This document shows positions 1 to 6,626 of a stretch of 12,477 nt of DNA, one piece after another. Under the pieces are notes generated by a model. The model did no database searches and was not told the DNA's origin. It saw nothing but the letters and a program-made list of their open reading frames with translations. Source of the stretch: Erysipelotrichaceae bacterium (GTDB taxonomy: Bacteria; Bacillota_I; Bacilli_A; Erysipelotrichales; Erysipelotrichaceae); contig JAUNJW010000026.1 in assembly GCA_030533035.1 (NCBI GenBank), positions 1 through 12,477 of the forward strand, given 5' to 3'. How positions within the stretch are numbered: the first letter of the stretch is position 1; every line of letters starts with the position of its first letter. Both the position numbers and the translations under genes were made by a program.

Positions 1-2143
1 TGTAGTCAGCCATTTTGTCGAGCGCCTCATCCACATGCAGACCGATCAGGTTGCACTGCAGCGGGATGGACGCGTAGATGTTTCTGTCGGCGATGTTCAC
101 CGATGTGACCGGTTTGTTTTTAATCTTCGGGATCACATGGGCGCTGGGCCGGATCTGGTCCTTCTTCACCCGGATCTCCCTGCCGTTGAGCAGGATGCGG
201 ATATCCTTCTTACTGATCGAGACAACCTCGCAGACCTGGCCGCTGGAACGCAGTTCAACGGCGTCCCCGACATGATATTCCGCATCGGGATCCGGTTCCT
301 GTTCCGGTGCTGTTTCAATAATCTGAGACAGTTTTCCTCGTTCGGCGATCGCCTCATGGACACGGATGTCCTTTCGGCTGCGCAGGTTTTCAAGAATCTC
401 ATCGGCTTCCTGGCGGACGGATTCAATATAGGCGGCAGCTTCTTTTTCCGCGTTCATACGGAATTCATCCTTCTGCTTTTCCAGCTGTGCTTTCTCACGG
501 CGCAGCTTTTCTGCCTCCTGTTTGTTTTCCTCGATCTGCCTCTGGAGCTCCTCGCCCTGGCGGCGGGTTTCATTCAGCTGGGCCTCGAGGCGTTCAATCA
601 GAACATCCTCTTCGGTTTTTGCCTGGTCGCGCAGGAAGCGCGCGTATTTGACAATACCCTTCGGCAGGCCGTAGCGTTCAGCCACTTCAAAGGCATTGGA
701 AGAGCCGGTGGTTCCTTCAATATAGCGGTATGTCGGCATCAGCTGCTTCATGTCAAATTCCACCGAGGCCAGCTGGATGTCATCATGGCGCTTGCCGTAG
801 GCCTTGAGCCGGCCGTAATGGGTCGTGGCGACAGTCATGCAGCGCAGCTCACGCAGACGGTTGAGAATCGCGATTGCCAGTGCTTCGCCTTCGCGCGGAT
901 CTGTGCCGGAACCGACTTCATCAAGCAGAACCAGCGAGTTTTCCGTTGCCTCACGGCAGACCTCCGCCTGTTTGCGGGTGTGGCCGGAGAAGCTGGAAAG
1001 CGAACTGACGACTGACTGGTCATCGCCGATATCGGCGAATACCCTGTCAAAAAACGGAATCACGGCGGAATCGCAGGTCAGCGGAATGCCGCAGTATGTC
1101 ATCAGCGTAAACAGGCCGATCACTTTCATGGATACTGTTTTGCCGCCGGTGTTGGGACCGGTGATCAGCAGAATCCTCTTGTCATTGCCGAGCCGGTAAG
1201 TATTGGCGACGACTTTTTCTTTTTCAATCAGGGGATGGCGGGCCTTGATGATTTCCAGGTTTCTTTCCTGGGTCAGCTGGGGCGCGCAGGCGTCGTTGGC
1301 GGCACCCCACTGGGCCTTGGCAAACACGGTGTCAAGGATTGTGCAGGTTTCAAGATTGGCAAGCTCTTCCCGGGCCACCTTTGTGACCGCGGCAGAACAC
1401 TCCTGCAGGATGCGCTCGATTTCCTGCTGTTCTTTTTCAATAAACTGCTGGCGCCTGTTGTTCAGTGTGACAAGCGCGGCAGGTTCGATATAGGAAGCCT
1501 GGCCGGAAGCGCTGTCGCCGAAGACAAGCCCGCCGAACTGGTTCTTTTCCGAAGCCCGGACAAGGATCATCGCCCGCCCGGAACGGTATGTGATGATGCC
1601 GTCGACAACACTGTCGGGATGGCTGGCCACAAAGCGGTTCGCAGCCTGGGCGATATCATGCTCGCTGCGGCGGATGGAAGCGCGGATCTCAGACAGTTCA
1701 CGGGAGGCGCTGTCCATCACTTCGCCGTATTCGTTGATGCAGCGGGAAATTGTTTTTTCTGTATGTTCATGGATCACCAGGGTGTCGATCAGGTCATCCA
1801 GTGCCGGGTGTTCAAAATCCGTCAGTTCCTTCCGGTAGGAAACCATGCTGCGGATCCCCTGGATGAAATGAACTTCGCTGATCAGGTCCTGGGCGCTCAG
1901 GGTTCTTCCTTTGGCGGCATTCTGCAGCATTTCGCTGAGATCACGGATTCCGGCCATCGGGATTGTCCCGTAGCGGACCGTCGCTTTAAGAGCCTCTGAC
2001 ATTCTGGCGTGGTCGCGGCGGATCACAAGCGGGTCATAGGACGGAACAGTATCCAGGACAGCCTGCTTTCCAAGTGAAAAGGCACAGTACCTCGCTGCCT
2101 GTGCCAGTATCATATTCAGTTCAAGACTTTTCTCAACAGACAT
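1..2143 (-). CDS. mutS2: MutS2 family protein (partial, C-terminus beyond left edge)
   Basis: MutS2 is a MutS-like ATPase without the mismatch-recognition domain. Family members act on recombination intermediates or on stalled and collided ribosomes. 714 codons are visible, and the usual length is about 780, so only most of the Smr domain is missing. Visible features in order: N-terminal core and lever region; Walker A GPNTGGKT at residues 329–336; Walker B LLDEVGSGTD near 402–411; the TTHYGRLKAYG switch near 438; a long charged coiled coil at about 500–575; a KOW-like segment at about 620–665; and the start of Smr from about 698. The ATG at 2141–2143 shares its A with the TGA of the upstream CvpA gene (TGATG), which suggests translational coupling. 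The Smr entry reads CNLIG where many MutS2 proteins have LDLRG. The identification is firm; the cellular role is inferred from the family. Confidence 0.97.
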   Translation of the reverse strand, partial: MSVEKSLELNMILAQAARYCAFSLGKQAVLDTVPSYDPLVIRRDHARMSEALKATVRYGTIPMAGIRDLSEMLQNAAKGRTLSAQDLISEVHFIQGIRSMVSYRKELTDFEHPALDDLIDTLVIHEHTEKTISRCINEYGEVMDSASRELSEIRASIRRSEHDIAQAANRFVASHPDSVVDGIITYRSGRAMILVRASEKNQFGGLVFGDSASGQASYIEPAALVTLNNRRQQFIEKEQQEIERILQECSAAVTKVAREELANLETCTILDTVFAKAQWGAANDACAPQLTQERNLEIIKARHPLIEKEKVVANTYRLGNDKRILLITGPNTGGKTVSMKVIGLFTLMTYCGIPLTCDSAVIPFFDRVFADIGDDQSVVSSLSSFSGHTRKQAEVCREATENSLVLLDEVGSGTDPREGEALAIAILNRLRELRCMTVATTHYGRLKAYGKRHDDIQLASVEFDMKQLMPTYRYIEGTTGSSNAFEVAERYGLPKGIVKYARFLRDQAKTEEDVLIERLEAQLNETRRQGEELQRQIEENKQEAEKLRREKAQLEKQKDEFRMNAEKEAAAYIESVRQEADEILENLRSRKDIRVHEAIAERGKLSQIIETAPEQEPDPDAEYHVGDAVELRSSGQVCEVVSISKKDIRILLNGREIRVKKDQIRPSAHVIPKIKNKPVTSVNIADRNIYASIPLQCNLIGLHVDEALDKMADY

Positions 2144-2880
2144 CAGTTGCCCTCTGTTGTCTCACCTTCCGCTGCTTCGCCTTCCGCGGCCTCACCCTCA
2201 GGCGCGGCTGTTTCTTCCACCACCGTGATGCCTTCGACATCCGCGGAGTAGCCTCTTTCCTCAAGCCATGCCCTGAGCTTTTCACGCTGTTCATTGGTCA
2301 TTTCCGCGGCGTTCTCATAAGCCTGGTTGAAGGCGTCGGCGTCATATAACGGTTCAAGCAGGCGGTCATAGACCATGCCCGTCAGCTCATTGATTTTGGA
2401 GACCATTGTGTTTTCCACGGCTGTGGCGCCGTTAACAAACAGCGGTGAATTCAGGGCGATGGAGAAGACGAGCACAAACAGCATCGCTTCCGCCGCGCCG
2501 AGGGCGCCGCCGAGAACCACGGAAATCTGCTTGATGATCGGCACATCCTGCAGGCCGCGGCAGATCATTGTGATAAAGCCGGTTATAATACGCAGAACCA
2601 GGAACAGGGTCAGGAACCAGCAGATGTGGTTCATAAACTGCCATGAGGCAGCCGCCAGTTTTGTATTCTGCAGAATTGCCCATGATCTCGGCCACAGGCG
2701 GATATAATCCGCCAGAATGCCGGCAAAGAACCAGGCACCGATAAAGGAAACCGCCGTTCCCAGCAGGCTGACGATCATCAGCAGGAATCCCTTCTTGGCC
2801 CCGATCAGGATAAACAGAAGGAATGCGACGACCACAGCGATATTGATCGGCAGATACCAGTTTTCTGCAACAGTAAACAT
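2143..2880 (-). CDS. CvpA-family integral membrane protein
   Basis: A 245-residue membrane protein of the CvpA (colicin V production) family, whose molecular role in Bacillota is not settled. Hydrophobic segments lie at about residues 10–30, 33–55, 72–97 and 115–140, after which comes a soluble, mostly charged tail. The first segment is followed by GAKKGF, in line with the family's short positively charged loop. The ATG at 2878–2880 is chosen because GGAGG lies 7 bases upstream; the longer open frame upstream has no ribosome binding site and would run through the divergent promoter. The protein ends in an acidic low-complexity tail made of EGEAA repeats. It is directly upstream of, and overlaps, mutS2. 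In Bacillus subtilis, as I recall, a homologue (yshB) lies in the same neighbourhood with zapA and polX, which are absent here. Confidence 0.88.
   Translation of the reverse strand: MFTVAENWYLPINIAVVVAFLLFILIGAKKGFLLMIVSLLGTAVSFIGAWFFAGILADYIRLWPRSWAILQNTKLAAASWQFMNHICWFLTLFLVLRIITGFITMICRGLQDVPIIKQISVVLGGALGAAEAMLFVLVFSIALNSPLFVNGATAVENTMVSKINELTGMVYDRLLEPLYDADAFNQAYENAAEMTNEQREKLRAWLEERGYSADVEGITVVEETAAPEGEAAEGEAAEGETTEGN
2146..2199 (-). repeat. Short tandem repeat encoding acidic EGEAA units
   Basis: The last 18 codons of the CvpA-family gene are built from a 15-base unit read as E-G-E-A-A, E-G-E-A-A, E-G-E-T-T, E-G-N. The units differ at third positions and by one A-to-T change, so the repeat is somewhat diverged and not a fresh expansion. 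It adds a strongly acidic, probably disordered tail. Length variation between strains is plausible but cannot be seen here. Confidence 0.7.
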
Positions 2881-2928
2881 CTTGAAACCTCCAGGCGCAC
2901 CTGACACATTACTGCCGGCGCGTACGTA

Positions 2929-2937
2929 TGGTAGAAT
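2929..2937 (+). promoter_or_regulatory. Extended -10 promoter for rnhC, probably leaderless
   Basis: The plus strand reads TGG-TAGAAT ending 8 bases before the rnhC ATG. At 17 bases upstream TTACTG matches the -35 consensus only at TT. A start 6–8 bases after the hexamer would fall within two bases of the ATG. No Shine-Dalgarno sequence precedes the ATG, which fits a leaderless transcript. The assignment is by eye from the sequence. Confidence 0.5.
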
Positions 2938-2944
2938 TATAGCA
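2936..2944 (-). promoter_or_regulatory. Extended -10 promoter for cvpA-mutS2
   Basis: On the minus strand the sequence reads TGC-TATAAT, a perfect -10 hexamer (2941–2936) with a TGn extension. The best -35 at 17 bases is weak (TGAACG at 2964–2959). Transcription would start near 2929 and give a leader of about 50 bases that contains the GGAGG site. The TG extension and any -35 lie in or beside the rnhC start codon, and the hexamer overlaps the rnhC -10 by two bases. Confidence 0.65.
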
Positions 2945-2945
2945 T

Positions 2946-3836
2946 ATGACAACAGAAACGTTCAGAACATTAAAACTCACGCGCGATCAGGAAAAGAAGC
3001 TGTATGAGTCATGGCGTGAATTTGAGGCGGAAACTCCTCCCTATGCCCGTTTTCAGCTGCGTCCGGAAAACTGTGTGATCACCTGCTATGAATCCGGCAA
3101 GACGGTTTTCCAGGGAAAGGATGCCATGGTCTATGCCGCCGCCTTTGAAAATGCCCCTGTCAGGACTGCGGAATCCCCTTCTGCCAGCGGTGACATACTG
3201 CCCCAGGCCGGCAGCGATGAAGTCGGCACCGGCGATTATTTCGGTCCGGTCTGCGTCTGCGCCGCCATTGTCAGCGAAGCGGACATGGACCTGATCAGGG
3301 AACTTGGCGTCAGGGATTCAAAGAAGCTGACGGACCAGCAGATCCGGGAGATTGCCCCGAAGCTGATGCAGCAGCTGAAATACTCATTGCTGATTGTCGG
3401 CAACAGCACATACAACCGTGTCCATGAGTCGAGCAATCTCAACGCGATCAAGGCAAAGCTCCATAACCAGGCGTACGTGAACCTGATGAAGAAAGCGCCG
3501 CTGCCCCCCTTTAAGGTTGTTGACCAGTTCACCCCGGAGCGCAGCTATTACAGCTATCTGAAAAATGAAAAGCAGATTGTCCGCGGCATTCACTTTGAAA
3601 CAAAGGCGGAGGATCATTATCCTGCCGTCGGGGCGGCGTCACTGATTGCCCGCTACGCGTTTATCCGTTCGATGGAACAGATGTCGGAAGCCTGGGATAT
3701 GGAATTTGTCAAAGGTGCCGGCGCCGCTGTCGACAGATGCGGCATTGAGTTTGTCAGGAAATACGGATATGAAAAGCTCGGCGAAGTCGCCAAGCTGCAT
3801 TTCAAAAATACGGAAAAGATCAAAGCAGCCCTGTGA
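2946..3836 (+). CDS. rnhC: Ribonuclease HIII
   Basis: RNase HIII cleaves the RNA strand of RNA–DNA hybrids (R-loops, primers) in the cytoplasm. The 296-residue length is typical. The N-terminal 85 residues form the TBP-like substrate-binding domain of the family (ITCYESGKTVFQGKDA at about 45–60). The RNase H fold begins with GSDEVGTGDYFGP at 89–101, which carries the DE pair D91 and E92. VVDQF gives D193, and KAEDHYPAVGAASLIAR at 220–236 holds the fourth acidic position (E222 or D223). The ATG at 2946 fits the usual N-terminus, although no Shine-Dalgarno sequence is present and a -10 element sits 8 bases away. It is divergent from cvpA–mutS2 and convergent with the dCMP deaminase gene. Its last codons form one arm of the shared terminator. 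Confidence 0.97.
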   Translation: MTTETFRTLKLTRDQEKKLYESWREFEAETPPYARFQLRPENCVITCYESGKTVFQGKDAMVYAAAFENAPVRTAESPSASGDILPQAGSDEVGTGDYFGPVCVCAAIVSEADMDLIRELGVRDSKKLTDQQIREIAPKLMQQLKYSLLIVGNSTYNRVHESSNLNAIKAKLHNQAYVNLMKKAPLPPFKVVDQFTPERSYYSYLKNEKQIVRGIHFETKAEDHYPAVGAASLIARYAFIRSMEQMSEAWDMEFVKGAGAAVDRCGIEFVRKYGYEKLGEVAKLHFKNTEKIKAAL

Positions 3837-3847
3837 GCTGCTTTGAT
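3819..3847. terminator. Bidirectional intrinsic terminator shared by rnhC and the dCMP deaminase operon
   Basis: A perfect 11-bp inverted repeat, ATCAAAGCAGC at 3819–3829 and its complement at 3837–3847, surrounds a 7-base loop. On the plus strand it runs into TTTCATTCTTCTTC. On the minus strand it runs into CTTTTCCG. The left arm encodes the last residues of RNase HIII and the loop contains its TGA stop. The minus-strand gene stops at 3850, just before the hairpin. Both transcripts could end here. Confidence 0.85.
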
Positions 3848-3849
3848 TT

Positions 3850-4359
3850 TCATTCTTCTTCGATCAGTTCAGGATTGCGTGTTTTATGGACTTCCAGATG
3901 GATGGTGTTTTCCAGCCGGCAAAGTTCGACACCGGCCGCTCTCAGCATCCGCTTGGAAGCGATATTATTGTCAGTCCCGTTGTACTTGTCGGATTCGTAG
4001 ACAATCCGGCGGATTCCGGACTGGATAATTGCCTTGGCGCATTCATTGCACGGAAACAGCGATACATAGATCGTGCAGCCGGTGACAGGCCATTTGGAAT
4101 TGAGGATGGCATTGAGTTCCGCATGCACGACATAGGCATATTTCGTGTTCAGCGTGCCGCCTTCCCGGCCCCAGGGGAATTCATCGTCGGAACAGCCTTT
4201 GGGGAAGCCGTTGTAGCCAACCGAGACGACCCGGTGGTTTTCATCCACGATGGCGGCCCCGACTGCCGTGTTGGGATCCTTGGAGCGGCAGGCGGACAGA
4301 TGGGCAAGGCCCATGAAATATTCATCCCAGTTGAGAACATCTTCGCGTTTAGTCGACAT
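3850..4359 (-). CDS. dCMP deaminase family protein
   Basis: A zinc-dependent cytidine/deoxycytidylate deaminase-fold enzyme of 169 residues. dCMP deaminases convert dCMP to dUMP and so feed dTMP synthesis. The zinc site is HAELNA (H79, with E81 as the proton shuttle) plus PCNEC (C104, C107). The segment GFPKGCSDDEFPWGREG at about 51–67 is typical of dCMP deaminases and not of tRNA or guanine deaminases. The Bacillus homologue is called ComEB. The ATG at 4357–4359 follows a strong GGAGGTG site that lies inside the end of the upstream rhomboid gene, and the two genes overlap by 11 bases. It is the last gene of the lspA operon and ends at the bidirectional terminator. Specificity for dCMP is inferred from the motif, and no allosteric site was assessed. 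Confidence 0.92.
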   Translation of the reverse strand: MSTKREDVLNWDEYFMGLAHLSACRSKDPNTAVGAAIVDENHRVVSVGYNGFPKGCSDDEFPWGREGGTLNTKYAYVVHAELNAILNSKWPVTGCTIYVSLFPCNECAKAIIQSGIRRIVYESDKYNGTDNNIASKRMLRAAGVELCRLENTIHLEVHKTRNPELIEEE

Positions 4360-5155
4360 CAGTCACCTCCAGCATGCTTGTCAGCATATCTTCATACCCG
4401 TATATTTTATCAAGATTCGCCGCCATACGGAATGCATGGCCGCTGAAACCATAATGTTTTTCAGTCGCCAGTACCCGCAGATCTGTCATCAGGTATTTCT
4501 GGTCTTCACGGATCACGGCGCCTTTTCTGACAAACCAGCCGGTCATCACAAGCAGGACAATCCCGCATACTGCCATCGAGCGGCGGAACTGCGGGTATTC
4601 CTTCAGGCACAGGGCGGTAATCACCATTCCGAACAGGAAGCCGCCGATGTGGGCGCTGACGGCCACGCCGGGCATGAAATTGATCATCAGGTTGATCAGG
4701 ACAACCCGGATCAGCTGGCTGATGACATCAGGTCTTTTGTAGCTGCCGTTGGCCATGACAATGACGATGTAGCCGCCCATCAGACCATAAAGACCGCCGG
4801 AGAGACCGACCGCAACCGTATTGCCCTCCAGGGCAAACATGAACAGGCTGCCTCCGATTACCGACCCGAAAAGGATGAGCAGATAGCGGAGGATGCCGAA
4901 GCGCTGTTCAAACACCGTGCCGATATTCATGAGTGACAGGGCGTTGACAAACAGATGCCAGATCGTGATATGGACCAGGCCGCATGTAAGGACACGCCAG
5001 TATTCGCCGGCCATGATCAGCGCCTTGTAATAGGCACCGAACAGAATAGCCGTTTCGGTTTCATTGTCACCGCCGGTAAAGGTGATGGCTGCCTGGATGA
5101 GCACGCAGACCGCCAGGATCACGAAAGTCGCGTATGGTTTTTTCAGCTTTTTCAC
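4349..5155 (-). CDS. Rhomboid-family intramembrane serine protease
   Basis: A 268-residue polytopic membrane protein with about six transmembrane segments and a C-terminal soluble tail of about 60 residues. Rhomboids cut transmembrane substrates inside the bilayer. The catalytic dyad is present: S119 in GLSGGLYG and H169 in SAHIGGFLFG. EYWRVLT and HITIWHLFVN (H67, N71) are also typical of the family. The start is GTG at 5153–5155: AAGGAG lies 8 bases upstream, and GTG overlaps the rluD TGA as GTGA. It sits third in the lspA operon. Its substrate is unknown. Because all core catalytic residues are present, an active protease is more likely than an inactive pseudoprotease. Confidence 0.92.
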   Translation of the reverse strand: MKKLKKPYATFVILAVCVLIQAAITFTGGDNETETAILFGAYYKALIMAGEYWRVLTCGLVHITIWHLFVNALSLMNIGTVFEQRFGILRYLLILFGSVIGGSLFMFALEGNTVAVGLSGGLYGLMGGYIVIVMANGSYKRPDVISQLIRVVLINLMINFMPGVAVSAHIGGFLFGMVITALCLKEYPQFRRSMAVCGIVLLVMTGWFVRKGAVIREDQKYLMTDLRVLATEKHYGFSGHAFRMAANLDKIYGYEDMLTSMLEVTDVD

Positions 5156-6069
5156 CTTGCGCTCTCCTTCCTGAGGATTTCCAGCAGTTTTTCAAAGTAA
5201 TCCGGCAGCGGCGCCTCGAAAACCATTTCCTCATTGGTGCGGGGATGGACAAATGTCAGCCTGAAGGCATGAAGAACCTGCCCCTGCGTATCCATGTAGC
5301 GGCAGGGCTTGCCGTATTTTTCATCACCGACAACCGGATGGCCGATATATTTCATATGGGCGCGGATCTGGTGGGTTCTGCCGGTTTCCAGTTCGCACTC
5401 AATATAAGTCGCGTTGTAGAAACGTTCCAGAACATGGAACTTCGTCCTGGCTTCGCGGCTGTTTTTTTCCGTGACAGTCATTCTCTGCCGGTCGCGGGGA
5501 TCGCGGCCGATCGGCGCGTCGATCAGACCGTCGTCATGGGGAATGTTGACGGCCACAACCGCCTTGTATTCACGGTGGCATGTCTTGTTTTCCAGCTGCT
5601 TCGCGATTGCCTCGTGGGCAAAATCATTTTTGCAGACAACCAGGCAGCCGGTGGTGTCCTTGTCGATTCTGTGGACAATGCCCGGCCTGATTTTGCCGTT
5701 GATTCCGGAAAGGTCAGTGCAGTGGTACAGCAGCGCGTTGACCAGGGTGCCGGTGCTGACGCCCGGGGCGGGATGGACAACCATGCCTTTCGGCTTGTTG
5801 ATAACGATCACATCGCTGTCTTCATAGAGAATGTCCAGCGGAATATTCTCGGGCTTTACGTCGATCGGCTCGTCGTCCGGCACATCGCAGGTGATGACGT
5901 CGTTCAGCGCCACCTTGTAGCTGCTTCTGACTGCCTTGTCATTGACAAAAATCATGCCAGCTTTCGCCAGTTCCTGGATTCTTGTACGGGAAAGCCCGCT
6001 GTTTTCCGAAAGCCAGCGGTCTATTCTCAGGTTTTCGTTGTCTTCCACAATCCATTTTTCTTCAGCCAT
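5152..6069 (-). CDS. rluD: RluA/RluD-family rRNA pseudouridine synthase
   Basis: A 305-residue pseudouridine synthase of the RluA superfamily with an N-terminal S4 RNA-binding domain (about residues 12–60, including LSRTRIQELAKAG). The catalytic aspartate is D136 in HRIDKDTTG, and GRTHQIRAH follows further on. By family, the likely target is uridines of 23S rRNA helix 69, but the sites cannot be told from sequence, so rluD is a family-level name. The start is the ATG at 6067–6069, which lies 8 bases inside lspA. It gives the usual N-terminus before the S4 domain and has GGA-rich sequence just upstream; the longer in-frame start inside lspA is rejected. The order lspA then rluD-like is also seen in Bacillus subtilis (lspA–ylyB), from memory. 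Confidence 0.94.
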   Translation of the reverse strand: MAEEKWIVEDNENLRIDRWLSENSGLSRTRIQELAKAGMIFVNDKAVRSSYKVALNDVITCDVPDDEPIDVKPENIPLDILYEDSDVIVINKPKGMVVHPAPGVSTGTLVNALLYHCTDLSGINGKIRPGIVHRIDKDTTGCLVVCKNDFAHEAIAKQLENKTCHREYKAVVAVNIPHDDGLIDAPIGRDPRDRQRMTVTEKNSREARTKFHVLERFYNATYIECELETGRTHQIRAHMKYIGHPVVGDEKYGKPCRYMDTQGQVLHAFRLTFVHPRTNEEMVFEAPLPDYFEKLLEILRKESAR

Positions 6070-6508
6070 TTTTCCTGTCCTCCAGAATTGACGCGAGCAA
6101 GAGAATAAACACGCCGATGCACAGCACGGAATCCGCGATATTGAAAACCGGGAAATCATATCCGAAGATATAGAAATTCAGGAAATCACGCACATAGTTC
6201 AGCAGCAGCCTGTCAATCAGGTTGCCGGCGGCGCCGCCGATCATCAGTGAGAGACCGATCTTTGTCAGCCTGTCATTGTTTCCCTTCAGCAGGTAATACA
6301 GCATCACGCCGATGGCGACTGCCGAGATAAGAGCCAGCAGACCGGTCTGTCCCGACAGCATTGACCAGGCCATGCCTGTGTTTTTCACATATGTGATATG
6401 AAAAAAGTCTCTGATCAGCACGACTTCATGAAGCGCCGCGTTTGTCTCAATCATATATTTGGAGACCTGGTCCGCAATGATGCAGACAAGGATAATCACC
6501 CATTCCAT
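6062..6508 (-). CDS. lspA: Lipoprotein signal peptidase II
   Basis: An aspartic protease of the cytoplasmic membrane that removes signal peptides from diacylated prolipoproteins. At 148 residues with four predicted transmembrane segments it is of normal, slightly short length. The catalytic aspartates are D99 in GNLIDR and D126 in FNIADS. The conserved VKNTGMAWS segment (41–49) corresponds to the family NxGAAFS-type motif. The ATG at 6506–6508 is preceded by AGAGGT. It is the first gene of a four-gene overlapping operon (rluD, rhomboid, dCMP deaminase), and its promoter lies 26–54 bases upstream. Its stop codon lies 8 bases inside rluD. Confidence 0.96.
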   Translation of the reverse strand: MEWVIILVCIIADQVSKYMIETNAALHEVVLIRDFFHITYVKNTGMAWSMLSGQTGLLALISAVAIGVMLYYLLKGNNDRLTKIGLSLMIGGAAGNLIDRLLLNYVRDFLNFYIFGYDFPVFNIADSVLCIGVFILLLASILEDRKNG

Positions 6509-6533
6509 AAACTACCTCTTAATAAACAAGCAG

Positions 6534-6562
6534 ATTTTATCAGCATCCCCGCCAAAAGACAA
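6534..6562 (-). promoter_or_regulatory. Promoter of the lspA operon
   Basis: The minus strand reads TTGTCT (6562–6557), a 17-base spacer, and TAAAAT (6539–6534), preceded by a TGA extension. That is four of six matches at -35 and a good extended -10. Transcription would begin near 6527, giving a leader of about 18 bases that contains the AGAGGT ribosome binding site. It is divergent from the symporter promoter within the same 118-base gap. Confidence 0.7.
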
Positions 6563-6585
6563 ACGGATGGATGGATCCTGCTCTG

Positions 6586-6594
6586 TGATACAAT
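6586..6594 (+). promoter_or_regulatory. Extended -10 promoter of the symporter gene
   Basis: The plus strand reads TGA-TACAAT with no recognisable -35 at 16–18 bases. A triplicated GGAT (about 6564–6575) fills the -35 area. Transcription would begin near 6601, followed by AGGAGG 6 bases before the GTG start. The missing -35 may mean an activator is needed, but extended -10 promoters can work without one. Confidence 0.55.
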
Positions 6595-6626
6595 ATTCCT
6601 GTCTTAACTTCTACAGGAGGATTACT

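Noticed and set aside
35..1015. Long open frame (326 codons) on the plus strand opposite mutS2
   Set aside because: It is antisense to a clear MutS2 reading frame, has no ribosome binding site and resembles no family; it is a codon-bias shadow. The frame at 1235–1999 is rejected for the same reason.
2881..2952. Longer N-terminus for the CvpA-family protein
   Set aside because: It crosses both promoter elements and the GGAGG site; the ATG at 2880 has an ideal ribosome binding site.
5134..6108. Open frame of 324 codons on the plus strand opposite rluD
   Set aside because: The minus strand encodes an intact pseudouridine synthase with catalytic motifs. The plus-strand product is a low-similarity shadow with no start signal.
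6070..6159. Longer N-terminus for the pseudouridine synthase
   Set aside because: The extra 30 codons are translated out of frame with lspA and precede the normal start MAEEKW, which has the expected distance to the S4 domain.
6564..6575. Triple GGAT tandem repeat upstream of the symporter
   Set aside because: Three 4-base units are too few to treat as a phase-variable tract. It is noted only because it occupies the -35 position.
6459..6626. Longer N-terminus for the symporter starting inside lspA
   Set aside because: It would add 56 residues unlike the family and ignore the AGGAGG–GTG pair at 6616–6629.
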